From positions 12,183,477 to 12,247,476 of the forward strand of contig JABACO010000007.1 in assembly GCA_013339895.1 (NCBI GenBank): DNA of 64,000 nucleotides, written 5' to 3'. How positions within the stretch are numbered: the first letter of the stretch is position 1; each line of letters starts with the position of its first letter. A program made the translations under genes and the position numbers. Shown piece after piece: positions 28,989 through 40,104 of this stretch. Under the pieces are notes generated by a model that was given only the letters and a program-made list of their open reading frames with translations, was not told the DNA's origin and did not search any database. The DNA is from Ephydatia muelleri. Lineage: Eukaryota > Porifera > Demospongiae > Spongillida > Spongillidae.

Positions 28989-30720
28989 AATATCTTCTTT
29001 GCCGAAAATGTGTGCTTAGCCTCAATATGCCTCACATCCACAAGGACTCTGCTTTACCGCAGTGCGCTTAACCCTTTCCTGCCTCTCATACAGGTCACAC
29101 CCACAAGGACTCTGCTTTACCGCAGTGTGCTTAACCCTCTCCAGCCTCACATACAGGTCACACCCACAAGGACTCTGCTTTACCGCAGTGCGCTTAACCC
29201 TCTCCTGCCTCACATACAGTTCACACCCACACGGACTCTGCTCTGCCGCAGTGTGCGTAACTCTTTCCTGGTCACACCCACAAGGACTCTGCTTTACCGC
29301 AGTGTGCTTAACCCTCTCCAGCCTCACATACAGGTCACACCCACAAGGACTCTGCTTTACCGCAGTGCGCTTAACCCTCTCCTGCCTCACATACAGTTCA
29401 CACCAACACGGACTCTGCTCTGCCGCAGTGTGCTTAACCCTTTCCTGCCTCACATACAGGTCATACCCATAAGGACTCTGCTCTGCCGCAGTGTGCTTAA
29501 CCCTTTACTGCCTCACATACAGGTACATACAGGTCACACCCACAAGGACTCTGCTCTGCTGCATTGTGCTTAACCCTTTCCTGCCTCTCATACAGGTCAC
29601 ACCCACAAGGACTCTGCTTTACCGCAGTGTGCTTAACCCTCTCCAGCCTCACATACAGGTCACACCCACAAGGACTCTGCTCTGCCGCAGTGTGCTTAAC
29701 CCTTTCCTGGTCATACCCACAAGGACTCTGCTCTGCCGCAGTGCGCTTAACCCTTTTCTGCCTCACATACAGGTCACACCCACAAGGACTCTGCTCTGCC
29801 GCATTGTGCTTAACCCTCTCCTGCCTCACATACAGTTCACACCAACACGGACTCTGCTCTGCCGCAGTGTGCTTAACCCTCTCCAGCCTCACATACAGGT
29901 CACACCCACAAGGACTCTGCTTTACCGCAGTGCGCTTAACCCTCTCCTGCCTCACATACAGTTCACACCAACACGGACTCTGCTCTGCCGCAGTGTGCTT
30001 AACCCTTTCCTGCCTCACATACAGGTCATACCCATAAGGACTCTGCTCTGCCGCAGTGTGCTTAACCCTTTACTGCCTCACATACAGGTACATACAGGTC
30101 ACACCCACAAGGACTCTGCTCTGCTGCATTGTGCTTAACCCTTTCCTGCCTCTCATACAGGTCACACCCACAAGGACTCTGCTTTACCGCAGTGTGCTTA
30201 ACCCTCTCCAGCCTCACATACAGGTCACACCCACAAGGACTCTGCTCTGCCGCAGTGTGCTTAACCCTTTCCTGGTCATACCCACAAGGACTCTGCTCTG
30301 CCGCAGTGCGCTTAACCCTTTTCTGCCTCACATACAGGTCACACCCACAAGGACTCTGCTCTGCCGCATTGTGCTTAACCCTTTCCTGCCTCTCATACAG
30401 GTCACATCCACAAGGACTCTGCTTTACCGCAGTGCGCTTAACCCTTTCCTGCCTCTCATACAGGTCACACCCACAAGGAGTCTGCTTTACCGCGGTGTGC
30501 TTAACCCTCTCCAGCCTCACATACAGGTCACACTCACAAGGACTCTGCTCTGCTGCAGTGCGCTTAACCCTTTCCTGCCTCACATACATGTCACACCCAC
30601 AGGACTCTGCTTTACCGCAGTGCGCTTAACCCTTTCCTGCCTCACATACAGGTCACACCCACAAGTACTATATCCTTTGCCACAGTGCAGTTAACCCTTT
30701 TACGCCCCACATACAGGCCA
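28989..30720 (+). repeat. 63-bp satellite with a 565-bp higher-order repeat
   Basis: The unit is CACACCCACAAGGACTCTGC then TTTACCGCAG, TGTGCTTAAC, CCTCTCCAGC and CTCACATACAGGT, about 27 copies. A variant set including a shortened unit (GGTCATACCCACAAGG) and an ACAGGTACATACAGG insert occurs twice, 565 bases apart (for example at 29504 and 30069). Since 63 is a multiple of three, two plus frames and one minus frame stay open. I treat these as repeat artefacts. A TATAAATA box lies at 28962. Confidence 0.9.
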
Positions 30721-32131
30721 CACCCTCAGAAACTATTCTCTGCTGGAAATGTGTACCTAACCCCATTCTACTTCACGCACTGGCCAGGGCTGTACTGGCT
30801 TCACTCACACAAAGGCTTAATGTATTGCTGATTTAAAAAGAAAATTGGAGAGTTAAAAGTAAAACCGTTCTCACACTGACGTGAAAGAACGGTCTGCAAC
30901 CACGATAGTGTGAATGAAGTAGCAATATATATATTTAGACCCTGTGGCGCCGCGGGCGTCTATCACCGTTTATCTAACCGTTAAAACGCGGTCGGCGCGG
31001 TATCGATAGTTATCGTAACCAAATCCGGTCGCTGTAGAAACTAGATGGAGTGCCGCTCAGCATGTATGCTTATAAGAAACTTATTGCTTGTACATCATAA
31101 TAGAGAAATGGTTTTCCATCTGTATATCGCGCACGGCGCGCCTGCAACAACCTGGAATGATGTAATTCAATGTTGTTACCAAGAAACGTACGGGGCGTGC
31201 GCGTAAAATTGTGTCCCATGCCTTAACTACATTGAGTATACCATCTTTTAATGTCATTGTTAGTACACCTGAAGTACAAATATCCAGTGAATCCTAAAGA
31301 AGAGGGAATCAAGTGTTGAGGAAATTGAATGTGAAGTGCAGATCCTTCTGAAGACCAAGTGATCAGTCGAAGAGACAGAAGCGAGCAGCATCAATCTCAT
31401 AGAGTGCTGCTGATATTGATGCATCTGGTTTAGCTGCAACTCATACAATGATGGATATGGATGCATTGGAGTGCGACATAGGAACGTAGCAGCTCTGATC
31501 TGGTCTCACCTTGATGCACTACATCTGGCTGGAAGTTGTTTAACTGGGATCCCATGCTGTTCAACACTTCCTTCGAGAATTGTCAGTCAAATGTTTCATT
31601 TACATGTGCATTTGACTTTTGTACACTGTCAAGTTGATTTTCATTCAAAACAGACAAAAACATACGATCAATTATCATGTATAATCATAATAATTATGAA
31701 ATAAAGGTTCTGTTTAAGAGTAAACAGCGTTTAACGGCATGACAGTTGGTTTTGTGAGCAGCCTTATCTGGAGGGGGGGGGGGGGGCTTCGGGGTTGGGG
31801 CTCATGCATTCCAGAACAGGCTTTGTTCAGGGAGGCCTTCAAACTGATTGGTTAGATTCTGGGCAGCTACCATATAAGCCCCTCCTTCCTGGTGCCATAT
31901 TGCACACATTTCGAATTGGGAAGGAAAGTGGTTTCCCACCCTTCCCCACTCCGTGTATCCTATTTGTACAGTGCATTGGCTTGTCTTTTTGATGCTATAT
32001 GGTCGACAGGCGGAGCCCTATGGGCTTTCCTTAAATCTGGCTAGCCCAATCTGGACCAGCGTCCAAATCTGGGATTCAGGTTCCAGCTCGTGGCTGGACC
32101 TGTTTAGCCCGGGATCCCCTTGCATATGTCA
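30721..32131. other. Gene-poor stretch
   Basis: No supported exon. A 14-base G run lies at 31773-31786. About 32025-32131 (GGCTAGCCC, CCAGCTCGTGGCTGGACC) recurs as a direct repeat at about 34827-34910, on the other side of the hAT element. Confidence 0.4.
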
Positions 32132-32289
32132 CAGGGGTCAACATTAAGCACTTTGGGCTACTTGCCCTGTGGGGCCAGTGGTTTATGGAACCTACTGGCC
32201 CCATAGGGCAAGTAATTTGCACGACCCACTGGCCCTTGTTATTGATTGGCCATTCACGCATTTAATTAATAGCATCGTGTTATATACAT

Positions 32290-34494
32290 TTACACAAGTG
32301 AATTCGAGCAACATGGAGTGTCACTGTTTGGTAATGTATTGCATTTAGAGTTATCCTGGTTATCTGAAGGAATTGCTAGGGGTACTCCTGTCTCATCACT
32401 ACCCTCTATTTCGTGAAGCTCAGCAGTCAAGTCTTCTAGCACTACTTCTTGCTGGTTGGGGTTGAACCCAGGACGCCTCTTGCGAAGGCCTGACCCCCAC
32501 CATCTGTGCACAGCAGCTCTGGCATCAAACACATCTGGATGTGGTCCCTCTAGTGATAAGTACATCAATCGTGTTAAAGATGGTGTTTTCAATGAAGCCC
32601 TCCAGTCATTCTTTATGCGCTTCATGCAAGAAAATCCTCTTTCACAGCAAGCTGTACTTATGGGCATAATTAGATAGAATTCCATTAAGGTTGCTAAGCC
32701 AGGAAATTTGCTCTTGGTGTTTGGTGTCCTCACAATGTCGGAAAAAAGTGTGCACAAACCAATATTTCTCCTGGAAAGGGCATATGTCTTGTAACCAACA
32801 AACTCACTCAACAAGGATTCTACAGAAACATTAGTCCATCTAAATATGCTGATGTAATGTTTATGAAGTGTGATGACATTCTGTTTGCCAGATTCAATTA
32901 AAGATTTCTTAGAAGAAAAATCATGGTGGTCAAGATTTGGCCATGTTGATGGATCAAGAGCCTTAAATTGCGCCAGGATACTATCCTGACTCAAGTCTTT
33001 AAGACGATCATCAAGATGTCTTAAAATTGAGCTGCAAATATCTTCCATGACTCTCATCCTTGTTCCTGTTGCACTTGCGGTAGCATTAACATTATTCAAT
33101 TCCACACCATAATAAATTCCCGGGGTAGTAATCAAAGCAGCCATCACCTTGCTTTGCCATATACCTGTACCATCTCCTACTAAATCTGTGATTTGGAGAC
33201 AGGTTTCCTCATACTTCTCTAACGCTTCACCCACAGTGAGGTCATCTGTTTGAAAGGCAATGGAGAATGTCACACATGAAAAACATAAACAGCAAGCACT
33301 CGAAGTCTTTCGTAAACTTAAGCAGATTCTTTGCTCTTCCAATCTGGGTTAGTGATGATTTTCTGGGTCGATCTGGGCTGATAATTTCTTCAAAATGTGC
33401 AACAAATACCCTGTAACTCTGGCAAGCAATGAGTAAAGCTCTATAATGAAATGGCAGCCATCGAGCACCAGAAAGGTTTGTCGGTTTCAGAACCTTCTCT
33501 TCCAATACCTCACAAAGCATCTTTAATTCTCTCAAGGCCTTCGGACTTTGTTTGTATTGCTCATACAAATGAACAACTTTGTTACGCCAATCCAACACTC
33601 CTACACGGGTAAATATAGCATCAACAGTTTCAAGGATGCCTTCTGCTGTTGCATGTTTTGTGTCCTCTATGCCAATAAAAGATGTAACAACACCAGTACC
33701 CATATCTAGATATCTCACATAAACCAGTTCATTTTCAATATTTGCACTGTCCGTGCTGCCATCAATCATAACTGAAAAGAAACGAGCCTCAGATAACTTG
33801 GTAATAAGCTGATCTATTTGCTCATGGTAGATATCGTATATAAACCTATTACAAGCTATATCTGACTTGTACCACAATGGCATTATTGATCCAGTACGTA
33901 CATTAAGGGCAATTAAATCTGGAAAGTCAGCATATGGCTTCTCATTCTTTGCAATGTAGTATGCAACGTGAAAGGCATTAACCATACAGTGCTCTAATTG
34001 CATCTCCATTTGCTGAAGCACTTGCTTGATAGGTTTTATGGCACTGGTATTCTCCTTGAAAGACTGCTTCCTCATGCACAACTTATGCTTTGTGCTTTCA
34101 TCATGGGAAACCAAAGCATTTGTTCGCAGTCCTTCCAATTCTTTTCCAATAAAAAAACTGGATGATCTGAAAAACGCAAAAGCATATATAATCTTAGGCA
34201 GGGTTGTTTAAAGTGCATAGCATAACCAATATGAGTTGTTTCTAGTACAGCTCACCTGTCAGCTGCATCTTTATATTCCTGACACACCTTGCAATACACA
34301 AGCGATTTTTCTTCATCGAATGCAACCCATGGCCATCGTAGTAGCCAAGTACCCTCTGGATCAAATACCCTTTCACGCTTCTCTTCTTCATACAACTTTC
34401 TTCTCTCTTCTCTATCCTTTTCCGTCATCCTTTTCTTTCGTGGTGGCTGCTTACCTGGGAAGCGGTCAGCAGCTGGAGGCATTAGATTGGACAT
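32290..34494 (-). pseudogene. hAT transposase (ZNF862/DUF4371-like), frameshifted and internally deleted
   Basis: Exon 1 (34494-34256) encodes a basic N-terminus and a TTF/BED-like zinc finger (W-x-R-W-P-W ... VYCKVC). It splices at GTGAGC to exon 2 starting 34166, in phase. Exon 2 carries the DUF4371-type block FFSVMIDGSTDSANIENE with the first catalytic Asp (about 33763). The frame then changes by one base near 33255. The C-terminal dimerisation region MPISTACCERGFSCMKRIK follows at about 32600-32660. Between RVGVLDWRNKVV and HLYEQYKQS (about 33560) the segment expected to hold the second catalytic Asp is missing, so even the repaired frame should be inactive. Confidence 0.8.
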
Positions 34495-34597
34495 GGCAAA
34501 CCACGTGGTTTTGATTGTGGGCAGTTATTAAAATACGCTCCTGCTTAAGTGTGGAAGCTTAACGAAGCGTTCGCAAATGACGCATACACTTCCGTTA

Positions 34598-34612
34598 GGG
34601 AGGGGGGGGGGG
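34598..34612 (+). repeat. Poly-G tract
   Basis: GGG, one A, then 11 G. A similar run of 16 G lies at 35632-35647. Confidence 0.9.
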
Positions 34613-34818
34613 CTGTGTAAATGGTTGTGGTAGGTTAACCACAACGATTAATAGTTTGTGTAAGTGCTTCCTTGTAGGGATGAGTTGTAAAAATGGCAGG
34701 GCCTGTAAACAGCATCATTTAACTTGCCCCTACGGGCCACTAATATAGTAACATAACTGGCCCGATGAGAATTTTTACTTGCGTCGGGCCAGCGGGCAAC
34801 CGTTAATGTTGACCACTG

Positions 34819-35390
34819 GTCATATGGCTAGCCCCGTCTGGACAAGCGTCCGGCTCTAGGACACTGGTTCCAGCTTGTGACAAGCGTCAAACTGGACCTG
34901 TACAGCCTTGGGTTAGGGTGCCCCCCTATTCACCTCGTGGGATACTCCTGCCTGGCCCCCTGTGGCAATCGGTCAAACATAATCACGGCGCTCGCTGGGT
35001 TGGGCTGTAGTTAATTTATATTTGTGCCTCTTAGGCTAAAACCAACTGCAAGAGATAGTTAAATAACAATGAAATAAGCATGCAGCTGGTTGCGCACGCA
35101 TTATGTCACGCAAAGTAACGTGATATCTCGCGCGCACTGTTCTCGTAGAGTGGAAATCGGCCACAAATTGCTGGAATGACGCGCAATCAAGCGCAATGCA
35201 TCACATAGAGGTGCGGCATCGGGCACGATGCATCACACAGAGCGCGCGATCGAGCGCAAAGTATCACACGGACTATACACGACTGCACTAGTCGTTAGAA
35301 TTTTACGGCTGACCGTAATTTAGAGATCGTAGAGCAGAGGTGAGTGTGTTGTACACATGGAAGTTGCAACCAAACAGTTTTCTTCTTGTC
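34819..35390. other. Gene-poor stretch
   Basis: Begins with the flanking repeat described for the hAT element. About 35170-35270 has two to three loose copies of a GCGCAATGCATCACA-type motif. No exon seen. Confidence 0.4.
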
Positions 35391-35392
35391 AT

Positions 35393-36450
35393 TTACTTTG
35401 GTGCCACAAATAGCTTTGCACACAAATATGCATGATGAAATGCAATATTGTGCAGATTGAGCACATTTTTTGTGGATCGTTTTGACTCACTTGCATACAG
35501 TATCTTCACTGCAGTTTGAAATACTTTACATAGTGTGGAATCTGGTTGAATCCCTGTTATTATCAAATACATCCATATCATTGCCTGTATGTAATCACAT
35601 CCTCGTAGTTGTCTTTGCTTAATACTGCTGTGGGGGGGGGGGGGGGGAATACTTTCTTTGATGACATTAGAAAAATGGCCCTTAATGTCGTGAAGGAGTT
35701 CCACTGGAGAAACCTCATAATGTGCAAGATGAAGTGATTCAGATGAGCGGGTCTGCAACGATGCTGGAACACTGACAATTCCCATTTTGAGTTCTTCAAA
35801 GCCTTTGTCCAGTTGCGGCTGTTTTTTGTGTTTGATATCAATGCCCCTTCTAGCGAGTTCTACTCGTAACTGCAATACTTAGTCTGTCAAAAGGGGCTGT
35901 GCTCTTTTTTTTTTCCCCAGGATGCTCCTTTCTATACAAATTCCTGTCGGACTTCTGTAACAATACACAAGGTCATCAAATAAAGTTGATTGTGCACCAC
36001 AACCAAAGGAGCAATAGTTTCCTCCTATAGAATGACCTGTCTCTAACTGTTGTGCAGGGCCATGACCATGGAAAAAGCGAAGCACATCTGTAATTACCAG
36101 GCCTTCAGATGCGAATAGTTTGGTTCCCATTTGATGCATGCACTGTCTTCTGCATTCAATGAACATCCTCTAATCTTCAATGCTTGACATAGATCTTCCT
36201 ACAATTGCAGCTCTGGACATTCAAATATTGCTTGGACTTTAACATTCATCCCTGTACGTAGAAATACTTCCTCTGCTGTAACATTGAATTTTGGGTCATA
36301 AATTGCAGATACCAGAACTAGAATACGGCCATGGCCACATACACTAGAGTGGTCATGCCAGATTGTAAAATGCCTTGTGGTACATGTATATGTGATCTCA
36401 TTCTGGTACTCAAAATTGCATCATACCAAGCCAAGATCTTTATGTTTTTG
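35393..36450 (-). pseudogene. Second SAP-DDE transposase copy, C-terminal half, decayed
   Basis: Reading leftwards: WHDHSSVCGHGRILVLVSA, FECPEL, the HGHGPAQQLETGHSIGG block with FGCGAQ, a SAP remnant (ELARRGIDIKHKKQ), VELLHDIKGHFSN, and KILYASESKRSTKNV at the left edge. These line up in order with the copy at 25.3-27.6 kb. Several stops and frame changes are present. The candidate first acidic residue is altered: HGD reads HGH. Confidence 0.8.
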
Positions 36451-36782
36451 AAGTATTCGTTTCCTTACATCTTCAAGCGGAATCATTCTCATGTGTGTTT
36501 TAGTAATGGCAGTGATCACCTTCCCATTATCTATTTTGAAAAACTCACTATTCTTTTCCACAACTTCCTCTCCAATCAATTAAATGGAGAGAAGGTAGAT
36601 ACTCCTATTGAGGGTGAGAAAAAATTCAATTTAATATCAAATCCCAGTGTTATTGATTTGACCAAAGGTAAATGATAAGCCTGTTGTTGCACGGGCTAAA
36701 CCTCTTACTACCTGCCAGAGTACAAGTATCATCAGATTGATGAACAGTGGCAACAGGAAAAGTGCAGACAACTTAACCTTGT

Positions 36783-37070
36783 ATATGCTCATGCAAATCA
36801 CTTTGTTGAGCCTGGTGGCCCTAATGTTATTTTGAAACATCCTGATCTCAGAACTGTGGTGAAAGGTGTAGGTGATGAGAACTGCCTGTTTAAGTGTTTT
36901 TCATACATCTTGACAGGATCGCAAGACCAACATTTGGCTTTACATATCACAATTGTTGCACACATGAGAAGCATAGCACATTTACTGGAAGCATGTCCAA
37001 ACGTGTGTGTAATAGACTGTAACAGACCTACTGATATGATGTCATGTGTTGCACAAGCGTATGGAGTGTA
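36783..37070 (+). pseudogene. OTU-like cysteine protease fragment
   Basis: Contains GDENCLFKCFSYILTGS, the D-x-N-C motif of OTU deubiquitinases (usually GDGNCLF), after PDLRTVVKGV and before HMRSIAHLL. The catalytic Cys and preceding Asp are present. The C-terminal His segment is not seen before the TAG at 37068. OTU domains are often carried by transposable elements in marine invertebrates. Upstream coding sequence (QIDEQWQQEKCRQL) seems to belong to the same protein, but its start is unclear. Confidence 0.6.
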
Positions 37071-37349
37071 GTCCTTTTTCTTGGTGTGCATTGTCGTGTA
37101 ACTTGTGTCTGTTGTATTGAAGTATCAAGAGACTGTTACATATGGCGTAGTCGACAGTATGTCGGGTTCGGAAGAGAAAACTGACTGATGCCTTTTGAGC
37201 GGAGGTAAGAAAACATGGCCCAGTGGCTCAACCAATTGAGTTCTTTAGTAATGAGGATTGGAGTACCTGGATAAGGGAGTTCATGAGCTTTGCATAACTC
37301 TATCAATGGGACGACTCTGATAAACTGGTGTGGTTTGACTGCAAGCTTA

Positions 37350-37940
37350 TCAATTTGACACATTACATCCAATGTGTTTAGAAGGAAATATTGTGTAAAG
37401 CAAGTATAGTTTTTGGCATTCTGTTGTCATCCCGGAGTATAGTAGATGGCTCAGTTCTGCTGCAGTCCTGAACAGTTCAACATACTCCTTGTCAAATGTA
37501 TTGCCTCTGAATTTGATGTAAAGTAGAACAATTGCTTTCCTATAATTAGAACATCTAAGGGTACTCTTACATAGAATGGTTGTTTTCACTTTTTGCAACT
37601 CTGCAAGTGCACTGCCTGTAAGCAAGTGCTCTGTTTGTGATGAAATGCTGAAGTAGTTGATACTGTGTCTGACATGTATGGCATTGCTTTATGGTGTGTC
37701 CTGCTTGTTGTACTGATATTAGTTTCTTCCACTCAGCAATTGAACATGTCTTCATAAAGTCGTTCTTTTTCTCCTGCAGATGCCAGTGAGAGTTGAATGT
37801 TGCTAGCAACTTTATGACTGTTGATGTCGATGTCCTCAGTTGCATCGAAGGTGAATTCTTGAAAATCGATCAATATTCCTGCATCAGCTGTGCCATTGCT
37901 TTCGGAGGAAAAGTTTTTGCGACACTTTTCCGAACCATGA
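37350..37940 (-). pseudogene. Second SAP-DDE transposase copy, N-terminal part, decayed
   Basis: From about 37939 leftwards: a start-like MVRKSVAKTFPPKAMAQL, a stop, then TSTVIKLLATFNSHW and CHTCQTQYQLL. These match the N-terminus and Cys/His knuckle of the 25.3-kb copy (TSTVLSTFNKRW, CKACLSTHPSL). The C-terminal half is at 35.4-36.45 kb. The part between (36.45-37.35 kb) is replaced by other sequence, including a plus-strand OTU fragment. Confidence 0.7.
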
Positions 37941-37956
37941 GATTATCAAATTTATC

Positions 37957-38343
37957 ATGATAATTGAATTGTTTCGTAATCCCAGTACTGGTAAATTAAA
38001 AGATGAAATAATATTAGTTGTGGATAATGAACTATCTGAGCAACCTTCTAGCCCAATGGTACAAATGCTTTTAGTTAGACTGTTGAAATTTCTTAAACTT
38101 AAAATAATTGTTCACGTGTCTTTTGCTGAATATCATTCAAGGAGGAATTTTGTTGAAAGAGTACGCTCAATAGAAAATTTCGCATTGTCTCAACATGGAC
38201 CTTTTGATAGTAAATTGGTATATAAAAGTAAGGAGAACATGGAAGCCATGGCTAGAGAAGTGCCGGAATGTTTGAATGCTAGTCAGTATCCGAAAAAACC
38301 CTTGCAATGTGTTAGAGATTCCAGTACAAAACTTTATATTTAA
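37957..38343 (+). pseudogene. DDE/integrase-like transposase fragment
   Basis: 128 residues. VVDNELSEQPSSPMVQM followed 43 residues later by the Glu of SFAEYHSRRNFVERV fits the second Asp and the Glu of an integrase-type DDE core. Similar blocks with a DNGPSEQPSSP motif are, I believe, widespread in sponge and cnidarian elements. It may be the C-terminal part of the element that also carried the OTU fragment, split by the minus-strand SAP-DDE piece. The N-terminal part of the core is missing. Confidence 0.5.
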
Positions 38344-38479
38344 TGATGATGAAATTCAGAAGATTCTTTTCACTGACAGAGGAAGAAAGATGAAAGATGT
38401 TAACTCCACCATCATATTGTAATTACAGCCCTGTAAAGAACTAACAATTTGATAATTTAACTATAACAGGGAATTCCCT

Positions 38480-39800
38480 TTTTCCCACCTCAGTAAAGTT
38501 TTCTCTCCATCCTAATATGGTTATTCTGGGGTCCCCTTTGGGAGATCTGATTCACATTTCTAGGTTTATCGCGGAGAGAAATGCAAACTCTAAGGTTCTA
38601 CTCAAGGCGATAACGGAAGTTGCCAATATTGTTCTTCATATGGCCTTCTCACTTTTACGCTTGTGTGCAAGTTTTTGCAAGCACGTTCATCTGTCACGCA
38701 CCACTCCCCCAAGCCTCTGTTCAGATTCCTTGAAGTTTTGTGATGACGAGGTTCGATCTTGCCTCTCCTCATGTCTAGCTGTAGACATCCCCGATCCCAA
38801 TTGGACTATGGCTCAACTGAGTCCCAGTATGGGAGGTTTTGGTCTTTGTTCGTTATCAGGGCACTCCCCTGCAGCTTTCATCTCCTCTTTGGCTGCTTCG
38901 GGGTTTGGTAATCTTGACAACGTTCACTTGCAGCAGGCAGTTACCCGTTTCAACTCTCAGGTGTCTCCCCAGGATGCTATCACAATTGAGGCGATACTTG
39001 CTTCTCCTCCACCTCAAAGTAGCTTGTCTAAAAAGGTAGATGGGCTCGCTTTTTCAATCTTTACTGTCCTCCTCCTCCCAAGTTAATAAGGCACATCTCC
39101 TTTCAGTTTCAGCCCCCTTTGCAGGTTCTTGGATATCTACTATTCTCTCCCCAGGTTTGAACTTACATTTGGATTCAGCAGAATGTCAGATGGCTCTCAG
39201 ATGGTGGCTTGGTCTGAACACAGCAGGAGGTTCCAGTTGCCCTTTTTGCCCGGACACAGTCCTTGACCCCCTTGGACATTGTGCAGTTTCTTGTAGGCAT
39301 TAAGGTTTCGTGGTCACTCGGCACAACCTCCTGCGTGACATCCTGGCAGGTTTCTGTCGCCGGGCTCACCTCTCTGTGAAGATAGAGGTCGGTTACAGCT
39401 TGAGCAGGGAGAACATCAACTCTCGCCCAGCAGACATCCTTGTTCAGAGTTGGGACAGAGGCCACCCGGCTGCTTTCGATGTCACTGTCACCTCACCCCT
39501 TACATCCTAAATATATCTAGTATTTACGAGGGAGCAGCTGGTCGTGTTGTTGAAGCCAGGAAACACACAATCAATGATGCTAAGTGCCAGGATTTGGGGT
39601 CGTTGTGCATTCCTCTAGCAGTGGAGACGTATGGCAATTGGGGGAAGGAGGCACACGAAGTTAAAATCGTCTCGCATCGATACTTGCCTTTGGTCAGACC
39701 AGCGATAAGTCAGGCCTTCTGTTGGAGATATACAGCCATGTAAATATGTCTCTCGTCAGGTCTATTGCCAGGTCCATCTTGGGACGAGCTCTAGTGTAGG
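38480..39800 (+). pseudogene. Non-LTR retrotransposon, 3-prime end of the reverse-transcriptase ORF
   Basis: After MVILGSPLGD and an RT-thumb-like helical region (LLRLCASFCKHVHLSRTTPP), a Cys/His knuckle CPFCPDTVLDPLGHCAVSC leads into RHNLLRDILAGFC, RPADILVQSW and AAFDVTVTSP. I read this as a restriction-like endonuclease (PD-D/E-x-K type) tail. Frame breaks occur near 39050, at a TAA at 39301, and near 39508, so it is dead. The 5-prime part is absent, as expected for truncated insertion. No poly-A tail is obvious. Confidence 0.65.
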
Positions 39801-40104
39801 TATAAAACATAGGATAGAACATTTTTAGTGACAATAAAAATAGTAATTCTGTATATCTTGTCTTTAATCAATAATGAATGTGTAAAACATGGAATTTAGA
39901 TGTCTCCTTCACAGGTTCATATAATGAAGATAATAATTTGTTGAGGAATAAGCATGAAGATATTAATTTGTCTCATGTCGATAAGTATACTATGTCTTGT
40001 ATCCAGTGATGCAGGAGCATCTCGCTACAGTTGGTGTCAGAAGTGGGATGGACTGGGAACGACGGCCTATCTGATTCAGCACTCGTCCTCCACCTCTATA
40101 TGCC

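Larger units (their letters stand above)
32132..34818 (-). mobile_element. hAT DNA transposon with intact ends, disabled transposase
   Basis: The left end is CAGGGGTCAACATTAA and the right end, read inward, is CAGTGGTCAACATTAA, typical of hAT termini. Subterminal CTTGCCC/GGGCCAG segments recur at both ends. Length is 2,687 bases. I see no clean 8-base target duplication; ATATGTCA on the left and GTCATATG on the right only share CATATG. The host sequence on both sides is itself a direct repeat. Confidence 0.8.

Noticed and set aside
28953..30694. Long repetitive ORFs on both strands with 21-residue repeats
   Set aside because: The 63-bp satellite unit is a multiple of three and lacks stops in three frames. 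Frames shift at unit variants and no start or splice context supports a gene.
32456..32677. Plus-strand ORF of 73 codons
   Set aside because: Antisense shadow of the hAT transposase C-terminus.
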